This document shows positions 1 through 7,338 of a stretch of 44,697 bases of DNA, one piece after another. The stretch spans positions 1-44,697 of the forward strand of contig CAMDKJ010000003.1 of the NCBI GenBank assembly GCA_945900705.1, written 5' to 3'. Every line of letters starts with the position of its first letter. The first letter of the stretch is position 1. The notes below the pieces were generated by a model. The model saw nothing but the letters and a program-made list of their open reading frames with translations, did no database searches and had not been told where the DNA came from. The DNA is from Bifidobacterium breve (GTDB lineage: Bacteria; Actinomycetota; Actinomycetes; S36-B12). The translations under genes were made by a program, and so were the position numbers.

Positions 1-2
1 CA

Positions 3-1532
3 AGTGACGCCCTCGCCTCGATCTTCTACGTAAACAACTGGTGGTACATCTTCGCCGATCAATCATATTTTGCATTTACCGGAAGGCCGCCATTCCTAAA
101 GCACCTGTGGTCGCTATCGGTTGAAGAGCAGTTCTATCTGATTTGGCCGGCCATCGCGTACCTTTGTGTCCGAAAATTTGGCCGGCGTGGAGTCGCGTTA
201 CTCGCAGCTGCAGTTGCCTTACTGTCAACGGCGTGGATGCTCTACTTAACGATCGCAGGTGGCTACCCAGATTTCGCTGATCCAAGCCGCGCCTACTTCG
301 GGACCGACTCACACATCATGGGCTTATTGGTGGGGGCACTACTTGCCACTTTCTGGCGCCCGGCACGCCTGACAACTGGAATCCCAAAGAATTATCGGGT
401 CCTCGGCACCACACTTGGTGTCTTAGCTGCCCTGGCAATCATCGCTGTTTTCCTCCGGGCCGGTGAGTTCAGCCCCTGGCTCTACCGCGGAGGCTTCTTG
501 GCGATCGCCGTTGTCACCGCAATCCTCATCGCCTGTGCAACCCACCCGGGTTTACCGATTGGCCGGTGGATCGGCTCGCAGCCATGGCGTTACATCGGCC
601 AGCGCTCATACGGCCTTTATCTTTGGCATTGGCCAATCTTCATGGTAACTCGGCCAATGCTTGATATCGAGATGGATGGCTTAGCCCTGCTCATCTTGCG
701 GCTCGCCTTGACCTTCGTGATTGCCGAAGCAAGTTTCAGATTCATTGAACTCCCGATCAGGCGAGGCGCCATCGATCGTTGGATCAAGTCTTGGCGCGCA
801 TCCACCGGAGAAGATCGTAAGCGTCAGACTCGAATCGGCGTGCGAGTGGCTGTGTGGTCAACTATCGGAGTGCTTGCTCTTGGCACCGCATTAGCAACCG
901 CCCAGGTAGCAACTGCCCCTGATGTGGTTGCCGCAATCGATGACGGTGTGCCCGGAACGACAGAAGTCACCTTCGACGACCTCCCAATTCCAATCGCCAG
1001 CGCAACTTCGTCTCCAGCACCTACCTCAGCACAGCTGCCGTCCACAGCCCCCACTCCAACATTTAATCCGGGACCGGTAAGTGCCATCGGTGATTCAGTC
1101 TTACTCGGTGCCCGCAGCGCCGTAAAAGAAGCTATCCCGGGGATTCGCGTTGATGCAGCAGTAGCCCGAATGCCCGGCGCCTTCATCGGCGATATCCGCG
1201 AGTTGATTGCAGCCGACAAACTTGCACCCATTGTGGTTGTTCACCCTGGCACCAACGGGGTTCTCACTGAAAGCATGTTGCGAAATATGCTAAATCAGCT
1301 CGTCGGCTACCCGCGAGTGGTGATCGTCAATTCGGATGTGCCACGGGTTTGGCAGGACCCAAATAATGGGGTTATTGCCAAGGTGGCGCCCGACTACCCA
1401 AATGCCGTCATCGCCGATTGGTACGCTGTCAGCGCCGGTAAGCGCGACTACTTCGTTTCAGATGGAGTGCACCTCTCGGCAAAAGGTGCAGCCGCATATG
1501 CCAAGGTAATTAAGGACGCCACCGGCCTCTAG
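3..1532 (+). CDS. Acyltransferase 3 (OafA-like) membrane protein with C-terminal SGNH-type domain; 5' end outside the window
   Basis: Frame is open from nt 3, upstream of the listed ATG at 237. Contains SVEEQFYLIWP, RSYGLYLWHWPIF, and a C-terminal GDSVLLGAR...DGVHLSAKG SGNH pattern. Confidence 0.88.
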   Translation, partial: SDALASIFYVNNWWYIFADQSYFAFTGRPPFLKHLWSLSVEEQFYLIWPAIAYLCVRKFGRRGVALLAAAVALLSTAWMLYLTIAGGYPDFADPSRAYFGTDSHIMGLLVGALLATFWRPARLTTGIPKNYRVLGTTLGVLAALAIIAVFLRAGEFSPWLYRGGFLAIAVVTAILIACATHPGLPIGRWIGSQPWRYIGQRSYGLYLWHWPIFMVTRPMLDIEMDGLALLILRLALTFVIAEASFRFIELPIRRGAIDRWIKSWRASTGEDRKRQTRIGVRVAVWSTIGVLALGTALATAQVATAPDVVAAIDDGVPGTTEVTFDDLPIPIASATSSPAPTSAQLPSTAPTPTFNPGPVSAIGDSVLLGARSAVKEAIPGIRVDAAVARMPGAFIGDIRELIAADKLAPIVVVHPGTNGVLTESMLRNMLNQLVGYPRVVIVNSDVPRVWQDPNNGVIAKVAPDYPNAVIADWYAVSAGKRDYFVSDGVHLSAKGAAAYAKVIKDATGL

Positions 1533-1702
1533 CGATTCAGCATTCTATCGGCGTGCGGTTTGGGCTGGCTGGGATTTGGGGGTTGGTGGTGGGTCGGCGG
1601 CTACGTATTTTGGCGGACGAGCATTGTCATCATGTTACGGTGGGGAGTGCCCCCTACATTCCACATTGTCTCACAAAACTCTCGTCACAATAGGCCGCGG
1701 AA

Positions 1703-1825
1703 GGGTTTAGTGTGCCGCCGATACCGGCCACACCGGACCGCACCCAACCAACACCGAGTGCGAGCCGATCAGATGGCGCTGAACTTACTGGGGTAGCAAC
1801 ATCAATATTTGGCATTTAGTGCTCC
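1703..1825 (-). repeat. Module A copy 1 (short type, ends GGCATTTAGTGCTCC)
   Basis: Alignable without indels to the other A copies across the ~111-nt core. Confidence 0.9.
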
Positions 1826-1884
1826 GTCCTTCTCGTTGTTGTGATCTATTACTTCGTTGATAGGTGTGAACTTCTTTTAGTTGA

Positions 1885-1950
1885 GCGGTCAGGGGCCAGC
1901 AACAGGGTTTAAACACCCCACCTAGCGGTAGGAAAGGGTGCTACTCTTCA
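1885..1950. repeat. Module B copy 1 (left half of the hairpin missing)
   Basis: GCGGTCAGGGGCCAGCAACAGGGTTTAAACACCCCACCTAGCGGTAGGAAAGGGTGCTACTCTTCA. Confidence 0.9.
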
Positions 1951-2013
1951 TTACCCTCAAAGCAGCTTCCCCCGTTGAGACCTTCGCCGTACGTATTTAG
2001 TAGGGTGAAGGAG

Positions 2014-2136
2014 GGGTTTAGGGTGCCGCCGATACCGGCCACACCGGGCCGTACCCAACCAACACCGAGTGCGAGCCGATCGATCGGTACTGAAGTCACT
2101 GGCGAAGTGACATCACTATTTGGCATCTCATGCTCC
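2014..2136 (-). repeat. Module A copy 2 (short type)
   Basis: GGGTTTAGGGTGCCGCCGATACCGGCCACACCGGGCCGTACCC...TTTGGCATCTCATGCTCC. Confidence 0.9.
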
Positions 2137-2225
2137 AACAGGTCAAAGGGCCAATACCCAAGCGGGCATCTGTAAATGATGGTAGAACACTCCCGACCTA
2201 AAACCAAGGGTTTAGCAAAAGGTTC

Positions 2226-2296
2226 CCAAGTGCGAAGATGCGTGCAGGGGTAACGGGGCTACCTGTGAGCCGTAGGTTCGACTCCTACTACTTGGA
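2226..2296 (+). other. tRNA-like element (intact acceptor/T-arm, anticodon-like arm, no proper D-arm)
   Basis: CCAAGTG (2226-2232) pairs with TACTTGG (2289-2295); GTAGG-TTCGACT-CCTAC T-arm at 2272-2288 abuts the acceptor strand; GGGTA-ACGGGGC-TACCT arm at 2248-2264. Confidence 0.45.
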
Positions 2297-2300
2297 GCGT

Positions 2301-2405
2301 TCGAGTTCACTACCGCAAACAACTGGCCCCAGACCAACGGCGGTCAGGGGCCAGCAACAGGGTTTAAACACCCCACCTAGCGGTAGGGAACGGAGCTACT
2401 CCTCA
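2301..2405. repeat. Module B copy 2 with complete hairpin
   Basis: CTGGCCCC-A-GACC-AACGGC-GGTC-A-GGGGCCAG at 2323-2354, then GGGTTTAAACACCCCACCTAGCGGTAGG. Confidence 0.9.
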
Positions 2406-2408
2406 TAT

Positions 2409-2500
2409 TACCCCCAAGGGTCTCGCTCGGCTGTACAAACAGAACTCTCAGATGTGATACCCCCAAGGCTCCCGCGGTGCTGAACAAATAGAACTCTCAG
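2409..2500. repeat. Two 43-bp imperfect direct repeats (2409-2451, 2458-2500)
   Basis: TACCCCCAAGGGTCTCGCTCGGCTGTACAAACAGAACTCTCAG and TACCCCCAAGGCTCCCGCGGTGCTGAACAAATAGAACTCTCAG. Confidence 0.85.
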
Positions 2501-2502
2501 AG

Positions 2503-2714
2503 GGGTTTAGGGTGCCGCCGATACCGGCCACACCAGTGCGCACCGAACTAACACCGAGAGCGAGCCGATCAGTTGGTGCTGAACTTACTGGGGTAGCAAT
2601 ATCAATATTTGGCATCAGGTTTACGTCCTTTGCGTCAGTAAATGTGGAAACGCTAGCGGCGCCAAGATGGGCCGCTGATTTAATTGGAACACCAAACCCG
2701 GCAAATGGCAATAA
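2503..2714 (-). repeat. Module A copy 3 (long type)
   Basis: Shares the extra ~90 bp after GGCATCAG (TTTACGTCCTTTGCGTCAGTAA...) with copy 5 only. Confidence 0.9.
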
Positions 2715-2816
2715 GCGCGGCCGTCGAAAAAGGTGCCAGGCACTTTTCCCATTACCCCCGCAACCATTGACACCTGGCCAGCACCGGGGCCACTAAAACT
2801 TAGACCACCAGGGGTG

Positions 2817-2925
2817 TTCGAGTTCACTCTCCGTTTACAACTGGCGCCAGACCAACAGCGGTCAGGGGCCAGCAACAGGGTTTAAACACCCCACCTAGTA
2901 GCGGGGAAGGGGCTACTCTTCAGTT
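2817..2925. repeat. Module B copy 3
   Basis: GTTCGAGTTCACTCTCCGTTTACAACTGGCGCCAGACCAACAGCGGTCAGGGGCCAGCAACAGGGTTTAAACACCCC. Confidence 0.9.
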
Positions 2926-2988
2926 CCCTCAAAACACCAGCTCCCCGAACTGCACCGCCCCATACATTTGAAGGCCCACTCATTAGAG

Positions 2989-3111
2989 GGGTTTAGCGTG
3001 CCGCCGATGCTTGCCGCACCGGGGCGCACCCAACCAACACCGAGTGCGAGCCGACCGATCGGCGCTGAACTAACTGGTGAATTAACGTCGGTGCTTGGCA
3101 TTTAGCGCTCC
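2989..3111 (-). repeat. Module A copy 4 (short type)
   Basis: GGGTTTAGCGTGCCGCCGATGCTTGCC...CTTGGCATTTAGCGCTCC. Confidence 0.9.
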
Positions 3112-3199
3112 AATCGTTAGGCAAGCCAATACCCAAACGGGCACCGGTAACTCATATTAAAACACGTCCGACCAAAAACCAAGAGCCTAGTAACATTTT

Positions 3200-3271
3200 C
3201 TGAGGTGCGAAGATGCGCCCGTGCATAAAGGGGCTACCTGTGCGACGTAGGTTCGGCTGTTACCACTTGGA
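3200..3271 (+). other. Decayed homologue of the tRNA-like element at 2226-2296
   Basis: AGGTGCGAAGATGCG...GGGGCTACCTGTG..ACGTAGGTTCGGCTGTTACCACTTGGAG aligns with 2226-2296, but the T-stem and acceptor have mismatches. Confidence 0.45.
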
Positions 3272-3272
3272 G

Positions 3273-3381
3273 TATTCGAGTTCACTACCGCAAACAACTG
3301 GCCCCCAACCAACAGCGGCCAGGGGCCAGCAACAGGGTTTAAACACCCCACCTAGCGGTAGGAAAGGGTGCTACTCTTCAT
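3273..3381. repeat. Module B copy 4
   Basis: ATTCGAGTTCACTACCGCAAACAACTGGCCCCC...AGGGGCCAGCAACAGGGTTTAAACACCCCACCTAGCGGTAGG. Confidence 0.9.
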
Positions 3382-3420
3382 CCATAACTTAAGCACGCCC
3401 CACTACAACCAAGGTAGGAG

Positions 3421-3657
3421 GGGTTTAGGGTGTCGCCGATACCGGCCACACCGGACCGCACCCAACCAACACCGAGTGCGAGCCGATCAGATGGCGCGGA
3501 ACTTACTGGGGTAGCAACATCAATATTTGGCATCAGATTTACGTCCTTTGCGTCAGTAATTGTGGAAACGCTAGCGGCGCCAGGGTGCGCTACTGACTTC
3601 ATTGGAACACCGAACCCGGCAAAAGGCAATAGCAAAACGCCAAACAACTCCCGGTGA
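3421..3657 (-). repeat. Module A copy 5 (long type)
   Basis: GGGTTTAGGGTGTCGCCGAT... plus the long extension shared with copy 3. Confidence 0.9.
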
Positions 3658-3676
3658 CCGAAAGTCGCTAATGAAC

Positions 3677-4444
3677 CTAACCGGGCCTGCGAACTGGAGC
3701 GATGAAATCTTTGATCGCCCGTGCCGTGCCTGCTGGGTGCTCCACAATACTGAGGTGGCCGGCGCCGGCGATTTTCACTTCCTGACCGCGGCGCAGCACT
3801 TGCAACATAGCCATCTGGTCAGCCTCGGGACTCAGCGTGTCACCGGTACCCCAAAGTATGAGCACCGGGATATCAAGTGCACCGAGTGTTGTCAGTGATT
3901 CTGCTCGATCGGCCATCGCCTGCTGATACCAAGCAACTGCCTTTGGGCCCGCATCATCTAGCCAAGCGGACACCTGCGCAACAACTTCTGGCCGGGTGTC
4001 ACGGGTAACCTGACCGAGAAGCCCAGCGAGCATCGCCTGCTGCAAAATCCGACCACACTCCTGTGGGTTTTCGGTGACGGCCTTGGCCATCCGAAATCTA
4101 TTTTCGCGGGCTAACTCAGTGTCGGCACTGGCCTTGGTGTCACAGCAGATGGCCGCTGTAAACATTTCGGGGCGTTTGCGCAGCATCGCCATCGCGACGT
4201 ATCCACCAAGTGAGATCCCCCCGAGTACTGCACGCTCGATCCCGCGGTGATCCAGGTCCGCAAGAATCGCATCAGCTACCGAGTCAATACTGGGAGCCCC
4301 CGGCAACAAGTCCGTGCCACCAAAGCCTGGCAGATTAGGTACGTGAACCTGCCAGCCAGCGGCAGCAAGTATCTCGGCTTGAGGTTCCCAAAGCCGGGCA
4401 TCGAAGGGAAATGCGTGCAATAACACCACTGTTTGTCCGCTCAT
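3677..4444 (-). CDS. Alpha/beta-fold hydrolase
   Basis: VVLLHAFPFDARLWEPQ, nucleophile elbow GGISLGGYVA, GAGHLSIVEHP. Confidence 0.88.
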   Translation of the reverse strand: MSGQTVVLLHAFPFDARLWEPQAEILAAAGWQVHVPNLPGFGGTDLLPGAPSIDSVADAILADLDHRGIERAVLGGISLGGYVAMAMLRKRPEMFTAAICCDTKASADTELARENRFRMAKAVTENPQECGRILQQAMLAGLLGQVTRDTRPEVVAQVSAWLDDAGPKAVAWYQQAMADRAESLTTLGALDIPVLILWGTGDTLSPEADQMAMLQVLRRGQEVKIAGAGHLSIVEHPAGTARAIKDFIAPVRRPG

Positions 4445-5184
4445 AGATCACTCCAGCGTTCCATCGGCCCAGCCCATTGGTGCGGAAGAGGCCACGCGTG
4501 TGGTGCGACCCGCTTGACGATCTCGTCAATGGCGGCGCGAACATTTGTCTCCCCCACCCACAGGTGCTTGGCGCCGGCGACCGCGATGACTTCGGCCTGC
4601 GGAATAATCGAGAACCTAGGGCGCGCAGCTTCAGGGGCCAGGTAATCATCGAGCTCGGGTACCACGCAGGTAAGGGCCCGACCGGTTTCAGCCCAGGTGA
4701 GTAGATCCGAATCGGTGGCAAAACGCAGCGGTGGCGAGAGGAGAATTGCACCACGCACCGGATCCAAATTGCCATGCCGCAAAATCACATCGGTACCAAA
4801 TGACCATCCCACCAGCCACGGGGCTGGAAGTGATCGGGCTTCGATCTCGCCGATGGCAGCCTGTAGGTCGAGGCCTTCGCCGCGCCCATTGTCAAATTCG
4901 CCTTCACTTTGCCCAGCCGCACTTTGAGTGCCTCGAGTATTGAATCGCAACACCGCGATATCGGCGAGTGCCGGCAATCGCCAAGCCATCTTGCGCAGCA
5001 CGTGACTATCCATCATTCCGCCGTGTGTGGGTAGCGGATGCACGCAGACGATCGAAGCCACCGGCGTATTGCGCTCGGGTAGCGCTAATTCGCCAACAAG
5101 TCTTAATCCGTCCGACGTCGTCAGCGTTAGTGGTATTCGTAGCGCCGGCAGCACTGAATTCGCGACGATACTTGCGGTAGTCAT
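4441..5184 (-). CDS. Alpha/beta hydrolase (dienelactone-hydrolase/lipase-like)
   Basis: SIVCVHPLPTHGGMMDSHV, LVGWSFGTDVILRHG; start chosen at MTTASIVANS, inside the longer ORF. Confidence 0.75.
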   Translation of the reverse strand: MTTASIVANSVLPALRIPLTLTTSDGLRLVGELALPERNTPVASIVCVHPLPTHGGMMDSHVLRKMAWRLPALADIAVLRFNTRGTQSAAGQSEGEFDNGRGEGLDLQAAIGEIEARSLPAPWLVGWSFGTDVILRHGNLDPVRGAILLSPPLRFATDSDLLTWAETGRALTCVVPELDDYLAPEAARPRFSIIPQAEVIAVAGAKHLWVGETNVRAAIDEIVKRVAPHAWPLPHQWAGPMERWSDL

Positions 5185-5185
5185 G

Positions 5186-5503
5186 TCAGTAACGTGGCCC
5201 GCCCGCTGACCGCATGGTGCGCGGCCCACGGTTATGGCGCGAACTCCAGCAGGCGGTATGCCAGTGGCGCCTCGACTCGACACCACCAAGGCCATCGGCC
5301 GGGTAGGTCACCACATGTGGTGTGGCGGGTCGGATTTCTTGGTCGCACCCTGGGCAGCGATAGGTTTTGGTCGAACTAGAACCGGTGATGGACTGCACTA
5401 CCCAATCCTCGCCGTCATAGTCTTCAACACGCCGCGCACTCGATCCACCTGGACCGCGCTCCTCACCTGATGAACCAGGTTTACGGTGATGCTTACGCCC
5501 CAT
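5186..5503 (-). CDS. Conserved actinobacterial-type hypothetical protein with CxxC/H zinc-binding-like pattern
   Basis: YRCPGCDQEIRPATPHVVTYP...HWHTACW. Confidence 0.65.
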   Translation of the reverse strand: MGRKHHRKPGSSGEERGPGGSSARRVEDYDGEDWVVQSITGSSSTKTYRCPGCDQEIRPATPHVVTYPADGLGGVESRRHWHTACWSSRHNRGPRTMRSAGGPRY

Positions 5504-5518
5504 GGCAGCGAGCCAGCA

Positions 5519-7318
5519 TTAGGTGTAAACCCGAAAACCGCGGCCAGTCTTACGCCCTAAGTAGCCGGCGGTAACCAGATGCTCAAGCCTCGGAGCCGGG
5601 GCGAACCCGCGTTCGCGAAATTCGCGATAAAGGGTCTGCTGGATAGCAAGTGAAACGTCAAGGCCAACTACGTCAAGTAGTTCGAATGGACCCATCGGGT
5701 AGCCACAGCCACGCTTCATGGCTAGGTCAATGTCGTCGGCATCGGCATAGTTCATTTCAAGCATACGGATGGCATCATTGAGATACGGGAAAAGCAGCGC
5801 GTTAACAATGAAGCCAGCACGGTCTGCGCAAACAACCGGGTGCTTGTCGATCCGCAGGCAGAGTTCACGCGAGGTTGCAATTACCTCGTCAGCGGTTGCG
5901 ACGGTGCTAACAATCTCGACCAGTTTCATAATTGTGGCCGGGTTGAAGAAGTGCAGGCCAACGACGTCCTGCGGCCTCGAGGTCGCCGCAGCCATTTCAA
6001 CTACCGGAAGGCTCGAGGTAGTGGTCGCCAAGATCACGCCCGGCTTGCATATTTCGTCAAGATTTTCAAAGAGAGCCAATTTGACCGATAACTCTTCAAC
6101 GATTGCTTCGACAACCATATCAACCTTGGCAAGATCATCAAGCCTGGTGGAGCCGACTAGATGCGCAAGTGCTGCATCGCGCCCAGCTTCGTCGAGCTTG
6201 CCACGCTGCACCGCCTTCTCGAGGGATTTTTCGATAGCCCCGTGTACAGCTTTAACTTTATCCTCGGTCCGAGCTACGTAGATAACATCAATGCCCGCTT
6301 TAGCAAAAACTTCGGCGATACCGGTGGCCATCGTGCCGCTTCCGATAACTCCTACCGAGTTAACCGTGCGAGTTGAGCCACTTGTTTGAGTTGGGTCAGG
6401 AGTTTGAGAATCGGCGACAACAACCGGTGAATGCTGTGCCTCATAGGTGTAGAAGCCGCGGCCAGATTTGCGGCCGCGTAACCCGGCGGTGACCATCTGC
6501 TTGATGATCGGCGACGGGGCATGGAGCCGGTCGCGGCCTTCTTTGTACATCGTGTCGAGGATCTCATAGGCGGTATCAAGCCCAATTAGGTCAAGCAGGG
6601 CCAACGGCCCCATCGGCAACCCGCAGCCAAGTCGCATTGAAGCATCAATATCTTCGCGCGTGGCGTATTTCTGTTCATACATCTTGACCGCATGGTTTAG
6701 GTAGCCAAATAGCAGCGCATTTGCGATGAACCCGGCCTTATCTCCAACAACAACCGGTTCTTTGCCGAGCCCGCGGGCGAACTCGGCGACCGCATCTACG
6801 ACTTCAGGTGAAGAAACCACGGTGCGAACAATTTCAACGAAAGCTTGTACCGGGGCCGGGTTAAAGAAGTGCAGGCCGACGACCTGCGAGGGCCGCCCGG
6901 TAGCCACGGAGATTTCAGTTACCGAAAGCGACGACGTATTGCTGGCCAGAATTGCATGAGGTGGGGTAATACCATCAAGGGCGGCGAATAAAGCACTCTT
7001 GATTTCCATACTTTCGGGTACGGCTTCAACCACGAGATCGACTTCGGATAATTCATTAAGGCTGGTCGTGAAAGTGATGCGCGCAAGCAGAGAGGTGCGC
7101 TCCTCCTCCGATAACTTGCCCTTCGCTACGGCCCTGGTGGTTGAGCCTTCGATGGTCTTAACACCCCGCGCCAGATCTACCTCGGTGGCCTCCACCGCCC
7201 AGACCCGCGCTCCGCTGCGGGCGATGACTTCGGCGATGCCCGCACCCATGGTGCCTAAGCCAATGACGCCGACTCTGGTAATCGAACCGGACGCGGAAGT
7301 GGTTGCTGAATTGCTCAT
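5519..7318 (-). CDS. Tandem two-unit 3-hydroxyacyl-CoA (3-hydroxybutyryl-CoA) dehydrogenase fusion
   Basis: Two copies of GVIG.GTM..GIAEV, VGLHFFNPA, and GCG(L/Y)PMGP...GRK(S/T)GRGF. Confidence 0.93.
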   Translation of the reverse strand: MSNSATTSASGSITRVGVIGLGTMGAGIAEVIARSGARVWAVEATEVDLARGVKTIEGSTTRAVAKGKLSEEERTSLLARITFTTSLNELSEVDLVVEAVPESMEIKSALFAALDGITPPHAILASNTSSLSVTEISVATGRPSQVVGLHFFNPAPVQAFVEIVRTVVSSPEVVDAVAEFARGLGKEPVVVGDKAGFIANALLFGYLNHAVKMYEQKYATREDIDASMRLGCGLPMGPLALLDLIGLDTAYEILDTMYKEGRDRLHAPSPIIKQMVTAGLRGRKSGRGFYTYEAQHSPVVVADSQTPDPTQTSGSTRTVNSVGVIGSGTMATGIAEVFAKAGIDVIYVARTEDKVKAVHGAIEKSLEKAVQRGKLDEAGRDAALAHLVGSTRLDDLAKVDMVVEAIVEELSVKLALFENLDEICKPGVILATTTSSLPVVEMAAATSRPQDVVGLHFFNPATIMKLVEIVSTVATADEVIATSRELCLRIDKHPVVCADRAGFIVNALLFPYLNDAIRMLEMNYADADDIDLAMKRGCGYPMGPFELLDVVGLDVSLAIQQTLYREFRERGFAPAPRLEHLVTAGYLGRKTGRGFRVYT

Positions 7319-7338
7319 GGGTGGATTCTGCCAGTTGA

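Larger units (their letters stand above)
1703..3657. repeat. Composite interspersed repeat array (five A modules, four B modules, two tRNA-like units)
   Basis: Direct reading: GGGTTTAG(G/T/C)GTGCCGCCGAT... recurs at 1703, 2014, 2503, 2989 and 3421; GGTCAGGGGCCAGCAACAGGGTTTAAACACCCCACCTAG recurs (with minor changes) near 1887, 2342, 2861 and 3317. Confidence 0.93.

Noticed and set aside
1885-3381. Integron attC cassette array
   Set aside because: B modules are imperfect palindromes, but I could not find proper RYYYAAC/GTTRRRY core pairs at their ends and no integron integrase is present. HattCI/IntegronFinder would decide.
1703-3657. CRISPR array
   Set aside because: Units are ~300-490 bp, the conserved modules exceed 60 bp and the intervals are irregular; no short regular repeats with unique ~30-40 bp spacers and no cas genes.
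1975-3657. Plus-strand ORFs in the array (VPPIPATPxRTQPTPSASRS...)
   Set aside because: Substitutions between copies fit the minus-strand codon frame better; the plus-strand openness is probably a by-product of composition.
4335-4775. 146-aa minus-strand ORF overlapping two hydrolase genes
   Set aside because: Out of frame with both hydrolases, no family features.
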